Positions 22,384 to 35,044 of a DNA stretch of 64,000 nt are shown here, one piece after another (position 1 is the stretch's first letter; each line of letters begins with the position of its first letter). This DNA comes from Limnomonas spitsbergensis. Taxonomy: Eukaryota; Chlorophyta; Chlorophyceae; Chlamydomonadales. The translations under genes were made by a program, and so were the position numbers. The notes beneath the pieces are model-generated. The model did no database searches. It was not told where the DNA came from and saw only the letters and a list, made by a program, of their open reading frames with translations. Location: NCBI GenBank assembly GCA_037349105.1, contig JAYJMM010000120.1, positions 1,178,001 through 1,242,000 on the forward strand, read 5' to 3'.

Positions 22384-25300
22384 CTCCCCAGGAAACGACA
22401 TGCATGTTTTTACAATGCTATTATTGGTGGTGTGCAACACGGAAGAAGATTCACAAGGTGGATTTATGATGGTTGCTAGATGGTCGTGTCCTTTTTGTCG
22501 TCTCTGACAGTCCCACTCACCCTAGTAAAACAAAAATGTAGGTTCTTAAAGCACTGCACAGTTTTTTTCTACTGAGTAAACAGGTCAGAATGGGTGAGAC
22601 TCCATGGTGACCCCTCTGATGCCTCTGACCCCTCTGTATCAATTCATCATTTTTTCAGTTTATGAGAATATCTTGCGTGCGCGCGTGTCTCACAGGGCCA
22701 GGCTCTCCTTGTGAGAGTGTTGTAACCTAGCCGGGGCAATGGTTGTTTTGCCAGCCATCTAGGATGAGCGATGAGGATGTGCATGTCTTGAGCGATGAGG
22801 ATGTGCTAGTTTGCGAGAGTGTTGTAACCTGGCCAGGGCCATGGTTGTTTTGCAAGCTCCCGGGAGGAGCGGTGAGGATGTGCATATTTTGCAACATCCC
22901 CCAGGCCATGGATGTTCCTGCAGTGTAGCATTCTGTTAGGAGACAATGGTCTGATCCCCTGGGGTCAGGGACTCTTCCGGACGGGAAGCGTTGCACTCAC
23001 AGGATTTGCACAGGAGCTTGTTGCATCTTGTGGACGCAAGATGGAGATCCCTGGTGTGCTATATCATTCAAATGGTGTTGTGTCCCCAGGGCGGGTTTTG
23101 AATCTCCCCCTATTGGACGGTTTTCACTTACCGTGTTGTTTTTTCAGATCTCAGCCTTAGCTATACCAGGGGAAAGGAGGTTGGTTTGAACCCTCTTACA
23201 TGTATGTTTCGATGACCTCCCTTCGGATCAGATCGGAGGCAGTGAAGGTGCTTATGAGTACAAGATTTTGAAGGGGAAAAAGAAATATGGGTGGGCAAGT
23301 TGGGTGGGTGGGTGGGTTAAGTGGGCAAATTACGCCTGGCTTTCTGCCCTCTGAATGTGGAGGTCTCTTACGATAGCTAATCTGTGTGTGATATTTGGTG
23401 AGACTAAATTTCTGATCTGGATGTGATGTTTTTTTATGACTGGATCAAGGAGGAAGAACGGTGTACAGAGGGAGATGGGAATATGGCCACCATCAGTGGA
23501 AATTGCCAGACAAAGTGTGGCATGTCTCTAGAACACTTGAAGCTTACTTGTTTTTAATATATTAGAAATTACTAAGCAGCTGAACCGCTGTTCTACTAGC
23601 TACTAGCCCACGCCGTTATTTTTTCAGTTGCTAGGTAAAGCATGAAATTTTCATTTCTAACTGTGCAGTTGCTTCATCTTCACAGAGCTTCAATCAATTG
23701 AGCTGATGTTTCATCAGCCCACGTTGGTTCTCTGGTAGTAGATTTCCACTTGCTCCTGCGCTTCATGGGGATCTTATCCCAAGGCACCTATTATTTTTGG
23801 AAATGGCGAGCTTCTTGGCAGACCACGCGGGGAATACGATTCGCAGGTTTTACTCCAATTTGTTGTGTCGCTCAAGTTAGTTAACGGGCAGGGGTCCCTA
23901 GCACCTGCTTGCGCCTCGTGGACTAAAATATGTCAATGATGTTACACCGCTGGACTTGATTACGTAAACGTGATGAATGACAATGACCCATTCTCACCAG
24001 TTTCGTTTTTGTGGCATGACATAAAATGTGTGCACAATTCAGGTCAATTACATTACACCTCTGGGCCATGCTGCAAAGGCTTGGCCGCATAAGCCCTGAA
24101 CTGTATGCAAAATCCCAGTGCCCTCTTATTTAATTATTTGGCGCATCAGACAGGTGCCTGTAGGCGCAACAGTCCCCCTCACGCTCCATGCCCTTGAGAG
24201 CCTCCTCCACACTTATGGCCAGCTAACGCCTCCTCGAGTTATTATTTATCCTCTAATCAGTGAGCAGCTGAAATCATAGGTACAGCTACCATACATGTAC
24301 TGCACAGCTACCGCACCGAAGTACAGCTACCATGCAGGCACCGCACATTTACTGCAACGAGGCACAGCTACCAGCAGGTACAGCCTAGAAATATATAAAT
24401 CCCAGGGCTTAGCATCAACAACTCCTGCAAATTGTGCCACCACCTGTCATGTCACTGCCTCACGAACAAGGACTCACCAAGTGTGCGTACGGCAGGGATT
24501 CTAAGGAAATATGCTGTACCAGCGGGTACCCCAGATCTCTGGGTGCAGTCATAGGTTAAGAACGGCGCATACCTGCTGGGCCCTGCTGAACGATTGGCCG
24601 CGTGGGGCTGGTAGGGAATGACAAAGCTCAATTGGCCATGCACAGCCTGGACCATGGTGCAGCCATGCTACCCTCCTATGTAAGGGGGCAGGAACATGGA
24701 ACCCGGCGATCTAGACATGGGGAGAGAGAAGATCGAGTGGCTGGTTTGATCTCTCAACCTTTGCAGTCGTAGGTAGTGACAATGCAAGTTTTTCTCTTTC
24801 AGGGTTGGGGATCGATCTGCAGGTGGTGGTGGTGGACAGGTGAAAGACTGAAAGCCCTCCCCCTTACCCAACTACAGTAGCGTAGTGGCGTAGAAGCTTT
24901 ATACAAGTTTGAGAGGCTGCATGTGATTTTCGGTGACAAGCAGCGGCTTTGCATGTGCTGATGGTATCGCTTGCGTCACAATGTGTACGCCTCATGAGTC
25001 ATGACATGGCGTGCTAATTCTGGACGTCCCAAAGCTGATCCAGACTCCAGAGTGATGACGCTCGTTAAGTCAACTTTCATGATTATTTAACTGGACCCTG
25101 ATCACTCGTCTGGTGATGTCTCATCGCGGATAAGCGAACCGCGCAAGTTCGTATTTCGAAGCCTGTGGTCGATCAAGAACAGGCAGGGCTTTCGGGTTTG
25201 GCTTTGTCTCAGTTTTTATTCGCTATCTTGTTACGTCCATAAATCTTTAACGAAAACGAAGTACACTAATTATGCTGCTCATACAAACAAGCTTTGAACT

Positions 25301-25572
25301 GCTCATACAAACAAGTTTTTAAGGGACCTTGCTGTGCACTGTACAACACTTTCATGAGGTCTGATCCATCCCTTTCCCTGATCTGCTCAGAAGAGCATGA
25401 CAAGCCATGCAGGAGCGAAATCTGAGGGACGCACGCAGCAGCTTATTTTAGCGGCGCCCTTCCACCCTGTCTGACTCATCCATGCAGGCCTCGCGTCCTT
25501 GATGCCCCATTCCTTTTGCCTCTTTGAGTGAAAGGGCACATATCTCAAGGAGGATAGCTGCATTGCCTCAGC
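22384..25572. other. Intergenic region, RING/TRAF to SGNH gene
   Basis: No gene is supported. It holds short local repeats (GATGAGGATGTGC near 22765-22880, GGGTGGGTGGGT near 23310, CAGCTACC/GTACAGCTACC units near 24280-24390). It also has a dispersed TTACACCTCTGGGCCATGC motif near 24050 and a SINE-like copy at 24566-24762. The promoter of the gene at 25573 presumably lies in the last few hundred bases. Confidence 0.4.
24566..24762 (+). repeat. SINE-like dispersed repeat
   Basis: About 85% similar by eye to 43693-43894, with the blocks TGCTGGGCCCTGCTGAACG, GGGGCTGGTAGGGAATGAC, ACCATGGTGCAGCCATG and GGGGGCAGGAACATGGAACC. The B-box-like element is degraded here (GGTTTGATC). Confidence 0.65.
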
Positions 25573-28500
25573 ATGACGAAATCCGCTGCTTCGCTTCACT
25601 CACAACCCTCACCTCCATCCACATCGGCATGCACCTCCATGCAACAACGTCTCTGCATGCTGCTGTTGCTTCTGATGACAACGGCGCTCTGTTCCGCGCC
25701 GCCTACCTCGGCCGCCGCTTGCACTAACTCAACGCTGTGCCCTAGCATCGGCTCTCTGACCGGCGACATCGGCCGATGGAACCACCTCTTCGCTCCCTTC
25801 GTGAATTCAAAACGGGTGTGGGCATTGCCCGACCTGGAACCAGCATACCAGCGAGTAGGAGGGCTGCACAATGCGGCACGACTGCTGGAAAAGCTCAAGG
25901 GCGGGCAGCGCATAGTGGTGGCTGGCATTGGATCCTCATTAATCGCAACCAACGGAGGCTGCTGGCAAGCATCCATGGCATCGCTCCACAAGCTAGGGGT
26001 CAGGCTTAATCCCGTGGTATACCCACAGGTGGGGCCGTACACCCTGCCAGCATTGTGTCCAGTGTCTCAAACATTTGCCTGCAATCTGGGCATCCATAAA
26101 TATCTGATTAGCCATTGTTTCCCAGTACTTGGGGCCCTTCCTGTTCTGTAAGTTGTCGCTGTATGAGCGATTCAGAGTGATGTCTGCCCCCTTTTCTGGG
26201 CGCATTCTAGCTCAGGTGTTCAAGCACCTACACAAAAGCATGATGCCACGGATTCGCTCCCTCCATTCACGCAGCCGGGCCAGACGGAGCGGGAGGCAGA
26301 GTTTGACCGGGGCGAGGCCAAGTGCCTGAAAGATGGTGGCTTCATGTCCGGCTTCATGGACATGCTGAACGCCACCTGGCCACACCCAGAGCATGTCTAC
26401 CTCAACCTGGGCAGGTAAGGGACCTGAACCTTGACGGGGCGACACCCTGAACGCCACCTGGCCACACCCGGGGCATGTCTACCTTAACCCTAAACCTGGG
26501 CAGGTAGGGCGTGGCTACATGCTGGGCCTGTCTGCCTCAAGCTGGGCTCCGGAGCTATGGAGGTACGCCCTGGTCGGGCTGGGGGGCTGCAAGCTTTGCA
26601 AGCAGAGCCTGCCCCACCCCTGCTTCCCGCACTGATACCTAGTCAACCCATGCACTGCTCCGTGCGCTTCAATGCTTCATCTTGACTGTTCTGTGTAGGA
26701 CGAGGCTGTGGCTTCAGCCCAAGCTGCGCTGTTTCCTGAACTCTCACACCCTGCCCCACAGGGCGTGGCTTTCTCTCTTTCTGGATGAGGGCCAGGAGCC
26801 TGAACGCCATCGCTGCCCGTGCCCATCTCCCCCACTTGGCCTCATGTGCCCCATGTGTCCTATGTGTCCCATGTCCCATGTGCCCCATGTGCAGAGGGGC
26901 GTCAAACCTGGAGGTGCTTACCGAAGCGACCTGCCTGGATGCCTACCTCCCCGCGGTGAGAGTCTGAGAGATGGATCTGCTCTACTGTTCCTTTTAGTGT
27001 GCGCCAAAGACTCCCTGGGGCCCGCTGCTGGGCAGCCACCACTGGGCCAACGTAGACGCTCTGCCCTTCTGTTCCTTGTCGTATGAGTCAGAGACCCCTA
27101 GGGGCCCGCTGCCGGGCAGCCACCGCCAACTGAGACGAAACCTTGATCGGCTTCCGGCCGGTGGGTCAAGCAGTGGGACTTAATGCAACAAGCCTTGCGG
27201 GCTGTAGGCCAGGTTGTAGCTGAAGTGTAGCTGAAGTGTAGCTGAAGTGTAGCTGAAGTGTAGCTGAAGCACCCATATAAAGAACTGCTCTGATCCAGGA
27301 CTGGGCAAGCCGAGGGGGACATCACCGATGCATTGACCTACCAAAGCCCCGAGCTGAACCCTTGTTTTTTGTCCGTCAGGTGAATTTTTTCCTGTTAATC
27401 TGTCCGGATGTGGCGTCCCCTGCACCTGCCTGATATTTTTGCCAGTCGTTCAATCCTGACCCCCGTGTTCTGTGCTCTAGTCCTGTGCCCTGATGATCGT
27501 GGACCCAGTACAGCGTGCACTCCTTCGTGCTACATGTCATGTCCAACACGGGCGCCCCTTTCAAACCAGATGGTTTGCATTTATTATTTTAAGCGAATGA
27601 CCCATGCACCCTGCAGGAGGTGGGCCTTGTGGTGCTGGATGTCCTGTCCAATATGGATTTACCTGTCATTCCTGAACCCTAAATCCTGATTGTCGTGCAC
27701 CCTGCAGGACGTGGATCTAGTGGTGCTGGATGTCCTGTCAAACCAGGGCGCCCCGTTCGCTGCCGAGAAGCTGATGCGGCGTTTCATGCTGCCCAGCAGC
27801 CGGGGCGGGCCCGACGCTGTGGTGCTACTGCTCAGCAACACGCGACATTGCGGACTGCTCACTCCGGACGTGCAGGCCAAGTACCTGCAGTGCTACGACT
27901 GCCTCAAGGCAAGCAGTTCAGTTATAAACCCTTAATACCCCTGAACCCTCACCCCGGACGTGCAGGCCAAGTACCTGCAGTGCTACGACTGCCTCAAGGC
28001 AAGCAGTTCAGTTATAAACCCTTGATACCCCTGAACCCTCACTCCGGACGTGCAGGCCAAGTACCTGCAGTGCTACGACTGCCTCAAGGCAAGCAGTTCA
28101 GTTATAAACCCTTAATACCCCTGAACCATCACCCCGGACGTGCAGGCCAAGTACTTGCAGTGCTACGACTGCCTCAAGGCAAGCAGTTCAGTTATAAACC
28201 CTTAATACCCCTGAACCCTCACCCCGGACGTGCAGGCCAAGTACCTGCAGTGCTACGACTGCCTCAAGGCAAGCAGTTCAGTTATAGACGCTTAATACCC
28301 CTGAACCCTCACCCCGGACGTGCAGGCCAAGTACCTGCAGTGCTACGACTGCCTCAAGGCAAGCAGTTCAGTTATAAACCCTTAATACCCCTGAACCCTC
28401 ACTCCGGACGTGCAGGCCAAGTACCTGCAGTGCTACGACTGCCTCAAGGCAAGCAGTTCAGTTATAGACGCTTAATACCCCTGAACCCTCACCCCGGACG

Positions 28501-31500
28501 TGCAGGCCAAGTACCTGCAGTGCTACGACTGCCTCAAGGCAAGCAGTTCAGTTATAAACCCTTGATACCCCTGAACCCTCACCCCGGACGTGCAGGCCAA
28601 GTACCTGCAGTGCTGCGACTGCCTCAAGGCAAGCAGTTCAGTTATAAACCCTTAATACCCCTGAACCCTCACTCCGGACGTGCAGGCCAAGTACTTGCAG
28701 TGCTACGACTGCCTCAAGGCAAGCAGTTCAGTTATAAACCCTTAATACCCCTGAACCCTCACTCCGGACATGCAGGCCAAGTACCTGCAGTGCTACGACT
28801 GCCTCAAGGCAAGCAGTTCAGTTATAAACCCTTGATACCCCTGAACCCTCACCCCGGACGTGCAGGCCAAGTACCTGCAGTGCTACGACTGCCTCAAGGC
28901 AAGCAGTTCAGTTATAAACCCTTAATACCCCTGAACCCTCACCCCGGACGTGCAGGCCAAGTACTTGCAGTGCTACGACTGCCTCAAGGCAAGCAGTTCA
29001 GTTATAAACCCTTAATACCCCTGAACCCTCACTCCGGACATGCAGGCCAAGTACCTGCAGTGCTACGACTGCCTCAAGGCAAGCAGTTCAGTTATAAACC
29101 CTTAATACCCCTGAACCCTCACCCCGGACGTGTAGGCCAAGTACCTGCAGTGCTACGACTGCCTCAAGGCAAGCAGTTCAGGTATAAACCCTTGATACCC
29201 CTGAACCCTCACCCCGGACGTGCAGGCCAAGTACCTGCAGTGCTACGACTGCCTCAAGGCAAGCAGTTCAGTTATAAACCCTTAATACCCCTGAACCCTC
29301 ACTCCGGACGTGCAGGCCAAGTACCTGCAGTGCTACGACTGCCTCAGGGCAAGCAGTTCAGTTATAAACCCTTAATACCCCTGAACCCTCACCCCGGACG
29401 TGCAGGCCAAGTACCTGCAGTGCTACGACTGCCTCAAGGCAAGCAGTTCAGTTATAAACCCTTAATACCCCTGAACCCTCACCCCGGACGTGCAGGCCAA
29501 GTACCTGCAGTGCTACGACTGCCTCAGGGCAAGCAGTTCAGTTATAAACCCTTAATACCCCTGAACCCTCACCCCGGACGTGCAGGCCAAGTACCTGCAG
29601 TGCTACGACTGCCTCAAGGCAAGCAGCTCAGTTATAAACCCTTAATGCCCCTGAACCCTCACTCCGGATGTGCAGGCCAAGTACCTGCAGTGCTACGACT
29701 GCCTCAAGGCAAGCAGTTCAGTTATAAACCCTTAATACCCCTGAACCCTCACTCCGGACGTGCAGGCCAAGTACTTGCAGTGCTACGACTGCCTCAAGGC
29801 AAGCAGTTCAGTTATAAACCCTTAATACCCCTGAACCCTCACTCCGGACGTGCAGGCCAAGTACTTGCAGTGCTACGACTGCCTCAAGGCAAGCAGTTCA
29901 GTTATAAACCCTTAATACCCCTGAACCCTCACCCCGGACGTGCAGGCCAAGTACCTGCAGTGCTGCGACTGCCTCAAGGCAAGCAGTTCAGTTATAAACC
30001 CTTTATACCCCTGAACCCTCACCCCGGACGTGCAGGCCAAGTACTTGCAGTGCTACGACTGCCTCAAGGCAAGCAGTTCAGTTATAAACCCTTAATGCTC
30101 CTGAACCCTCACTCCGGATGTGCAGGCCAAGTACCTGCAGTGCTACGACTGCCTCAAGGCAAGCAGTTCAGTTATAAACCCTTAATACCCCTGAACCCTC
30201 ACCCCGGACGTGCAGGCCAAGTACCTGCAGTGCTACGACTGCGTCAGGGCAGGCGGTGCTGCTGGTGCAGCAGTACCCAGAGCCCTGGGTCATTTACCAT
30301 ACCACATCCAATACTGAGACCCCATTTACCATTCCAAAGCCAATACTGAGAGCCCATTCATCATACCAAGAGCCCAGTTACGGTACCATACCAATATCAA
30401 GAGCACTGGGCCATTTGAGTGCTGAGTTGATTGTTTTGGTTCAGGGGCTTCCCCCTCACGAGGAGGTGCAAGTTTAGGGTTAAGGGTTTAGAGTTAAGAG
30501 TTTGGTGCCCTGAAGCGCACTATGCCTTGTACTGCCTCTGATGCAAACCATCATCCCCGCTTGTGTCATTCATCATGCGCTGTCCACTCCGGGAGGGTGG
30601 CTTTGAGCTCGTGCAGATCCCGGGACCGCTGTTGGAGCTCTCCCACTCTTGTGAAGTTGTGCTTCAGCCAGACGTACCACTGACTGGTTGCCATGCTGGG
30701 ATGCCATGCTAGGATGCCATGCTGGGATGCCATGCTGGGATGCCATGCTGGGATGCCATGCTGGGATGCCATGCTGGGATGCCATGTGAGTGGGATGCCA
30801 TGCGAATGGGATGCCATGCTGGGATGCCATGCGAGTGGGATACCATGCTGGGATGCCATGCGAGTGGGATGCCATGCTGGGATGCCATGCACAACGCCTT
30901 CGCCAGTCGCCACCTTAGCAGTCCGCACGAGGTGTACCCTCTAGCTACCCAAGCGCTGAGTGTGGATGCCTTTCTGTTGAGCGCACCACCTTCTCAATAA
31001 GGTGCATATTTTGATATTTAAGTACGCTCCAGAACGCCTGTGGCAGGCTGCTAGGCAGACGCCACTGGGCCAACAGGGACAAAACCTGGACCGGCCTATG
31101 GCCTGTGGCCTAAGCAGCAGGGCTTTCTTCCTCAGGCTTTGGGTAGCTTGCTGTTGATGTACGGAAGCTGAACGGTAGCTGAAGCAGCCGTGATCATGTG
31201 CACTGACGCAGGACCATAAGCTGACTGCGTGTTATGACTCGGGAGATGGAAGCCCACTGGCCTAAGCTGCAGGCCCTCGGGTAGTCAACTGTGATGCACG
31301 GTAGCTCAAGCACCTGTACACGCTTCCATTGATGCAGGACCATAACCTGACCGCGTGTCGGGAGATGGAGGCCCGGTGGCCGGAGCCCTACCCGCACAAC
31401 GATTCGGTTCTGATTGATGGGATGTCCGCCCCGTACCAGGAGCTGGCTGATCACTACAACGCGACGCACATCAACCTGCATCACCTCATGGCCAGGTGAG

Positions 31501-34500
31501 GGGGGAGCAAGGCATGAGTGTACTATATAACTATATAAGTGGTATTTTAGCATTGATTTAGCAGTGGTCTTTTAACAGAGATTTAGCAGTGGTCTTTTAA
31601 CAGAGATTTAGCAGTGGTGTTTTAACAGTGATTTAGCAGTGGTCTTTTAACAGAGATTTAGCAGTGGTATTTTAGCAGAGATTTAGCAGTGGTCTTTTAA
31701 CAGAGATTTAGCAGTGGTCTTTTAACAGAGATTTAGCAGTGGTCTTTTAACAGAGATTTGGCAGTGGTCTTTTAACAGAGATTTAGCAGTGGTCTTTTAG
31801 CAGAGATTTAGCAGTGGTATTTTAACAGAGATTTAGCAGTGGTCTTTTAACAGAGATTTAGCAGTGGTATTTTAACAGAGATTTAGCAGTGGTATTTTAA
31901 CAGTGATTTAGCAGTGGTCTTTTAACAGAGATTTAGCAGTGGTATTTTAGCAGAGATTTAGCAGTGGTCTTTTAACAGAGATTTAGCAGTGGTCTTTTAA
32001 CAGAGATTTAGCAGTGGTCTTTTAACAGAGATTTGGCAGTGGTCTTTTAACAGAGATTTAGCAGTGGTCTTTTAACAGTGATTTAGCAGTGGTCTTTTAA
32101 CAGAGATTTAGCAGTGTTATTTTAACAGAGATTTAGCAGTGGTCTTTTAGCAGAGATTTAGCAGTGGTATTGTAGCAGAGATTTAGCCGCCTGACCGGTG
32201 TTGTCCCAGTATGTTGGCGTTATTTTAGAAGATTTAAGAATGCCAACATTGCCGGATATCCAAGGAAGCTTCCAGAAAACTGATTGACTTTCTGCTGACT
32301 TCTGCTGATGCCCTCGAGTGCTGCGTTGTGCTGCGTTGTAGCAAACCAAACATTTACAAGGAGCTACAATTCGAAAACCTGTCAGGGCCCTGGTGCCTGA
32401 GCCCTATGTACTTCCTTTTCTTATCCGCATGTTTATAAGTTGCCGCATGGGGCAGGTTCATGGCCACAAAGCTGAACGAGCAGCTGAACGTCACGAAATG
32501 GGAGCTGCTTTCAAGGTGGGCTTCCATAGAGAATGTGTGCCTTGACTTGTTCAACTAGAAGACGCAGCAACTGGACCAGGTGTATCACTATGAATCATAT
32601 TATATGATGCAGATGCAAATAATGGAGCGGATCCTATGCTCCATGCACCTCGCTCCATGCACCTTGCTCCATGCGCCTTGCTCCATGCGCCTTGACCCAT
32701 GCACCTTGCCCCATGCATCTTGCTCCATGCACCTTGCCCCATGCACCTTGCTCCATGCACCTCGCTCCATGCACCTTGCTCCATGCATCTTGCCCCATGC
32801 ACCTTGCTCCATGCACCTTGCCCCATGCACCTTGCCCCATGCATCTTGCCCCATGCACCTTGCCCCATGCACCTTGCTCCATGCATAGCATAGGTTGCTT
32901 GAGCGGCCTTTGGAAAATCAAAGCTGGAAAAAGTCAGTAAGGACGAATGGATGATAATTTTATCAGCAGGCATTGCACAAATGCATACGGTAACTTATGA
33001 TTCGCTAACTTTACATCGTGCCATATGGGCAATCTCTGCCAGCCCTCATGCCAGCATTCCTTGCACCTCTCCAACAGGTTCTATGCCGACATGGTTCACC
33101 CAGCATCTGGAGCCTGGGGCAAGGGCGGCCTCGGGACCTTCCTCATGGCTGACGTGCTCGTGGGCTGGCTGTACAAGGTGCAGCAGATCCTGGCCGAAAC
33201 GTCTGATTCGGAGCGGCTGGCCCTTGGAACGTACAGCTTACCGTCTGCAGTGCATGGCAACGCTGCGAAAGCCTACCGTATGCGCTGCTTTGGCGTCACC
33301 TTCGAGCAGGCGAGGCAGGCAGGCGATCAGATGTCTTGCAATTCGACGGTTGGGGCGGCGCTCATATTGTTGAGAGAGTTAGGGAGCGTGCTGGCCTGCT
33401 CCCGAGTGCTGGCAGCTGGCACACATCCTGAAATGATTCCATGTTGCAATCTGGTGGCTGTGGCATATTGCCTGCATTGCCGCGTTAGGGGTGGTGTGCA
33501 ACCTGTGGACCTAATCTTAGACGTCAAGTGTTTAGGGTTTAGGGTTAATCTAAGGTTTCATTGGTACTGTATGCCCCTAGACAGTTGCTCATGCCCCCAA
33601 AAGTCCCGCATCTCAAAGTATGGCATTGCAGCCTGGTGACCAATGAACATTTGGCACAGTTAGAGCATGATAGCTTTAATTAGTTGTATGCTTAATAAGG
33701 CTGAACCCTGGATACGTTTAAGGCTGCCTGCTGGGGGCGTACCTGGATGATCCTGTCTGTGTGGAGTGTGGAATGCGACTGACATATCCTAGTTCCCCCT
33801 TGCTCTATGTTCCCTTACGTAATACCAGGATAGCTGCAGCTGAGGCATCCTTCCAAACGCCGTCGTCAAATATGACCGCTGATTTGTCTCATTACCCCCC
33901 TTGCTTTATGCCCCTCCAGGTGCTAGCAGCAGCTAAGGCAACCTATGAGGAGACGCCGTCCTCCAGTAGGAACGGTGATTTGTATCATCGCCCCCTTGCT
34001 GTATGTCCCCCCAAGGTGCTATCTGCAGCAGCCGAGGCCGCATCACCCCCTTGCTGATAAATTTCAATACCCCCGCCCCTGCTCTATGCCCCCCTAGGTG
34101 CTAGCAGCAGCTAAGGCGTCCTCCGAAGAGACGCCGTCCTCCAGCAGGAGCTCTGACGTGTTGAAGGATCTGATGCAGGGCCAGGGCGAGTTCTTCAACG
34201 ACCAGAAGTTTGACTCAGTGCCGCCCCTGAATGTGGTGCGGAACGCGGGATTCAAAGTACAGGTGAGCTGATGATGAATTGAGAGGCCTCAGAAGGGCAA
34301 ATGTGCATGTGGTCCTAGTTTCAGTGCCACCTCTGCATGTGGTGCGGGGTGTGGGCTTCCAAAATGAGGTGTGATGGCGGTTGACGCTTTTTATTTTGCT
34401 ACGGTTCAGGGTTAGGGGGTTGACCGGTGGGCCACAAAGGGGAATTGCTCTGTCCTACTTTCAGTGCCATCTCGTCAAGACGAGGAAGTGCGGTACAAGA

Positions 34501-35044
34501 AATGTACAAGACGTACTGGTATGAGCACGAGCTTCATGCTGCTGTCAGAATGTGAGTATCTCTGTTCGTGCAGGGCTATTACAATGGCAAGCTGGGGAAG
34601 AGGTTGAAGCCCGGGTACATCACAAACCTCTCTGGTGCCGCTCTCGAGTTTGAGGTGGACACCGTCTTCCCCTCGCACAGTGCCAACATGACTTCAGTGG
34701 ATGGGACAGTCGCAGCGGCAGAGCCCGATTCTGTGGGCGGCCCTTCGAAGGATGTAGGGCAGCAAGAAGTTTCCGTTGAGGTCTTGATAACGTACACTAG
34801 ATCATACGATGGCTGGGGCATGGCCCGGGTGACGTGCGAGTCGGGCTGCTCGTGTGAGCCCGCCCTGATCAACAGCACCTCTGACCAGCTGCACTCCCAG
34901 CTGCAGACTCAGGCGGTGGCTGTCACGCAGGCTCGAGCATGTCGGCTGCAGCTCCTGGTGCTGCCTGCATCAGCATCGTCAGCTTCAGCAGGTCATAAGT
35001 TCAAGGTGTCTCAAGTTGCGGTCAGGGGCAGCACGTCGTCTTGA
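25573..35044 (+). CDS. Secreted SGNH-hydrolase-like protein, 9 exons
   Basis: Probable SGNH/GDSL-type esterase or acyl-transfer enzyme of the secretory pathway; the substrate is unknown. Exons are 25573-26028, 26275-26414, 26895-26955, 27708-27908, 31338-31495, 32456-32515, 33078-33309, 34098-34262 and 34574-35044 (TGA), all in phase, giving 647 residues. Met23 (25639) begins a strong signal peptide, so it may be the true start. Nucleophile block GIGSS is at 118-122, a block-II-like NLGRGAS segment and block-III-like VLDVLSNQ follow, and the Asp/His block ADMVHP is near 362-367. A Cys-bearing C-terminal region (CESGCSCEP) follows, as in related algal proteins. Two introns appear to use GC donors (27909 and 33310). 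Intron 4 holds the 90-bp satellite, and a small extra exon within 30240-31337 cannot be excluded. Confidence 0.8.
26440..26510 (+). pseudogene. Copy of the SGNH exon 26275-26414 end
   Basis: CTGAACGCCACCTGGCCACAC and GGGCATGTCTACCTTAACC repeat the last third of the exon just downstream of it. A CCCTAAACC insertion precedes GGGCAGGTAGG. It is a tandem exon-end plus donor duplicate. Confidence 0.75.
27101..27270 (+). repeat. TAGCTGAA-family dispersed repeat in SGNH intron
   Basis: GGGCAGCCACCGCCAACTG begins the conserved part. Five tandem copies of GTAGCTGAAGT end it. A partial second copy of the head lies at about 27015-27060. Confidence 0.65.
27871..30250 (+). repeat. 90-bp satellite of 27 copies derived from an exon end
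   Basis: TGCAGGCCAAGTACCTGCAG starts every unit at 27871, 27961 and so on every 90 bp to 30211, with no insertion or deletion across 27 starts. Each unit carries about 51 bp of the SGNH exon end (protein LTPDVQAKYLQCYDCLK), its GC-type donor (AAG|GCAAGC) and 39 bp of intron. Units differ by a few point changes (for example ACTCCG/ACCCCG, TACCTG/TACTTG). In the exon's own frame every intact unit has a stop just after the donor (CCTTAA or CCTTGA). Another frame is open throughout. Confidence 0.95.
30693..30890. repeat. 13-bp tandem repeat CCATGCTGGGATG
   Basis: About 13 units of GCCATGCTGGGAT, some expanded to GCCATGCGAGTGGGAT. It lies within SGNH intron 4, downstream of the 90-bp array. Confidence 0.85.
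31047..31186 (+). repeat. TAGCTGAA-family dispersed repeat
   Basis: A clear copy: GGCAGACGCCACTGGGCCAA, then AACCTGGACCGGCC, GCCTAAGCAGCAGGGCTT, and GGAAGCTGAACGGTAGCTG at the end. It lies in intron 4 of the SGNH gene. Confidence 0.7.
31205..31275 (+). pseudogene. Decayed copy of the start of SGNH exon 31338-31495
   Basis: GACGCAGGACCATAAGCTGAC, then GCGTG, GGGAGATGGA and GCCC repeat the acceptor and first codons of the exon about 130 bp downstream. Substitutions and small indels break the frame. Confidence 0.65.
31553..32185. repeat. 25-bp tandem array, about 25 copies
   Basis: Unit CAGAGATTTAGCAGTGGTCT plus TTTAA, repeated nearly without interruption. Variants include GTATTTT for GTCTTTT and CAGTG for CAGAG. 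It is AT-rich, unlike the surrounding exons, and fills most of SGNH intron 5. Confidence 0.9.
32635..32886. repeat. 15-bp tandem array TCCATGCACCTTGCC
   Basis: About 17 copies of (T/C)CCATGCA(C/T)CTTGC in SGNH intron 6. Open frames on both strands here are consequences of the repeat period being a multiple of three. Confidence 0.9.
33780..34090 (+). repeat. Three decayed copies of the start of SGNH exon 34098-34262
   Basis: Before the real acceptor (CCCCCCTAGGTGCTAGCAGC) three related boundaries occur at about 33830, 33920 and 34010. Each has CCCTTGCT(C/T)TATG, a CCAGG-like acceptor and GTGCTA(G/T)CAGCAGC or a decayed form; two keep CGCCGTC. The middle copy is closest to the exon. Confidence 0.7.

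Noticed and set aside
27871..30250. CRISPR-like array
   Set aside because: Repeats are contiguous with no unique spacers, and the unit derives from an exon end. The same applies to the 25-bp and 15-bp arrays.
27695..30349. An 884-codon open frame with a 30-residue repeat
   Set aside because: It is an off-frame reading of the 90-bp satellite, whose length is a multiple of three. It begins at GTG, and the real exon frame (protein of the SGNH family) runs differently.
32551..32973. Met/Gly/Ala/Arg/Cys repeat proteins on either strand
   Set aside because: Products of the 15-bp tandem array inside an SGNH intron.
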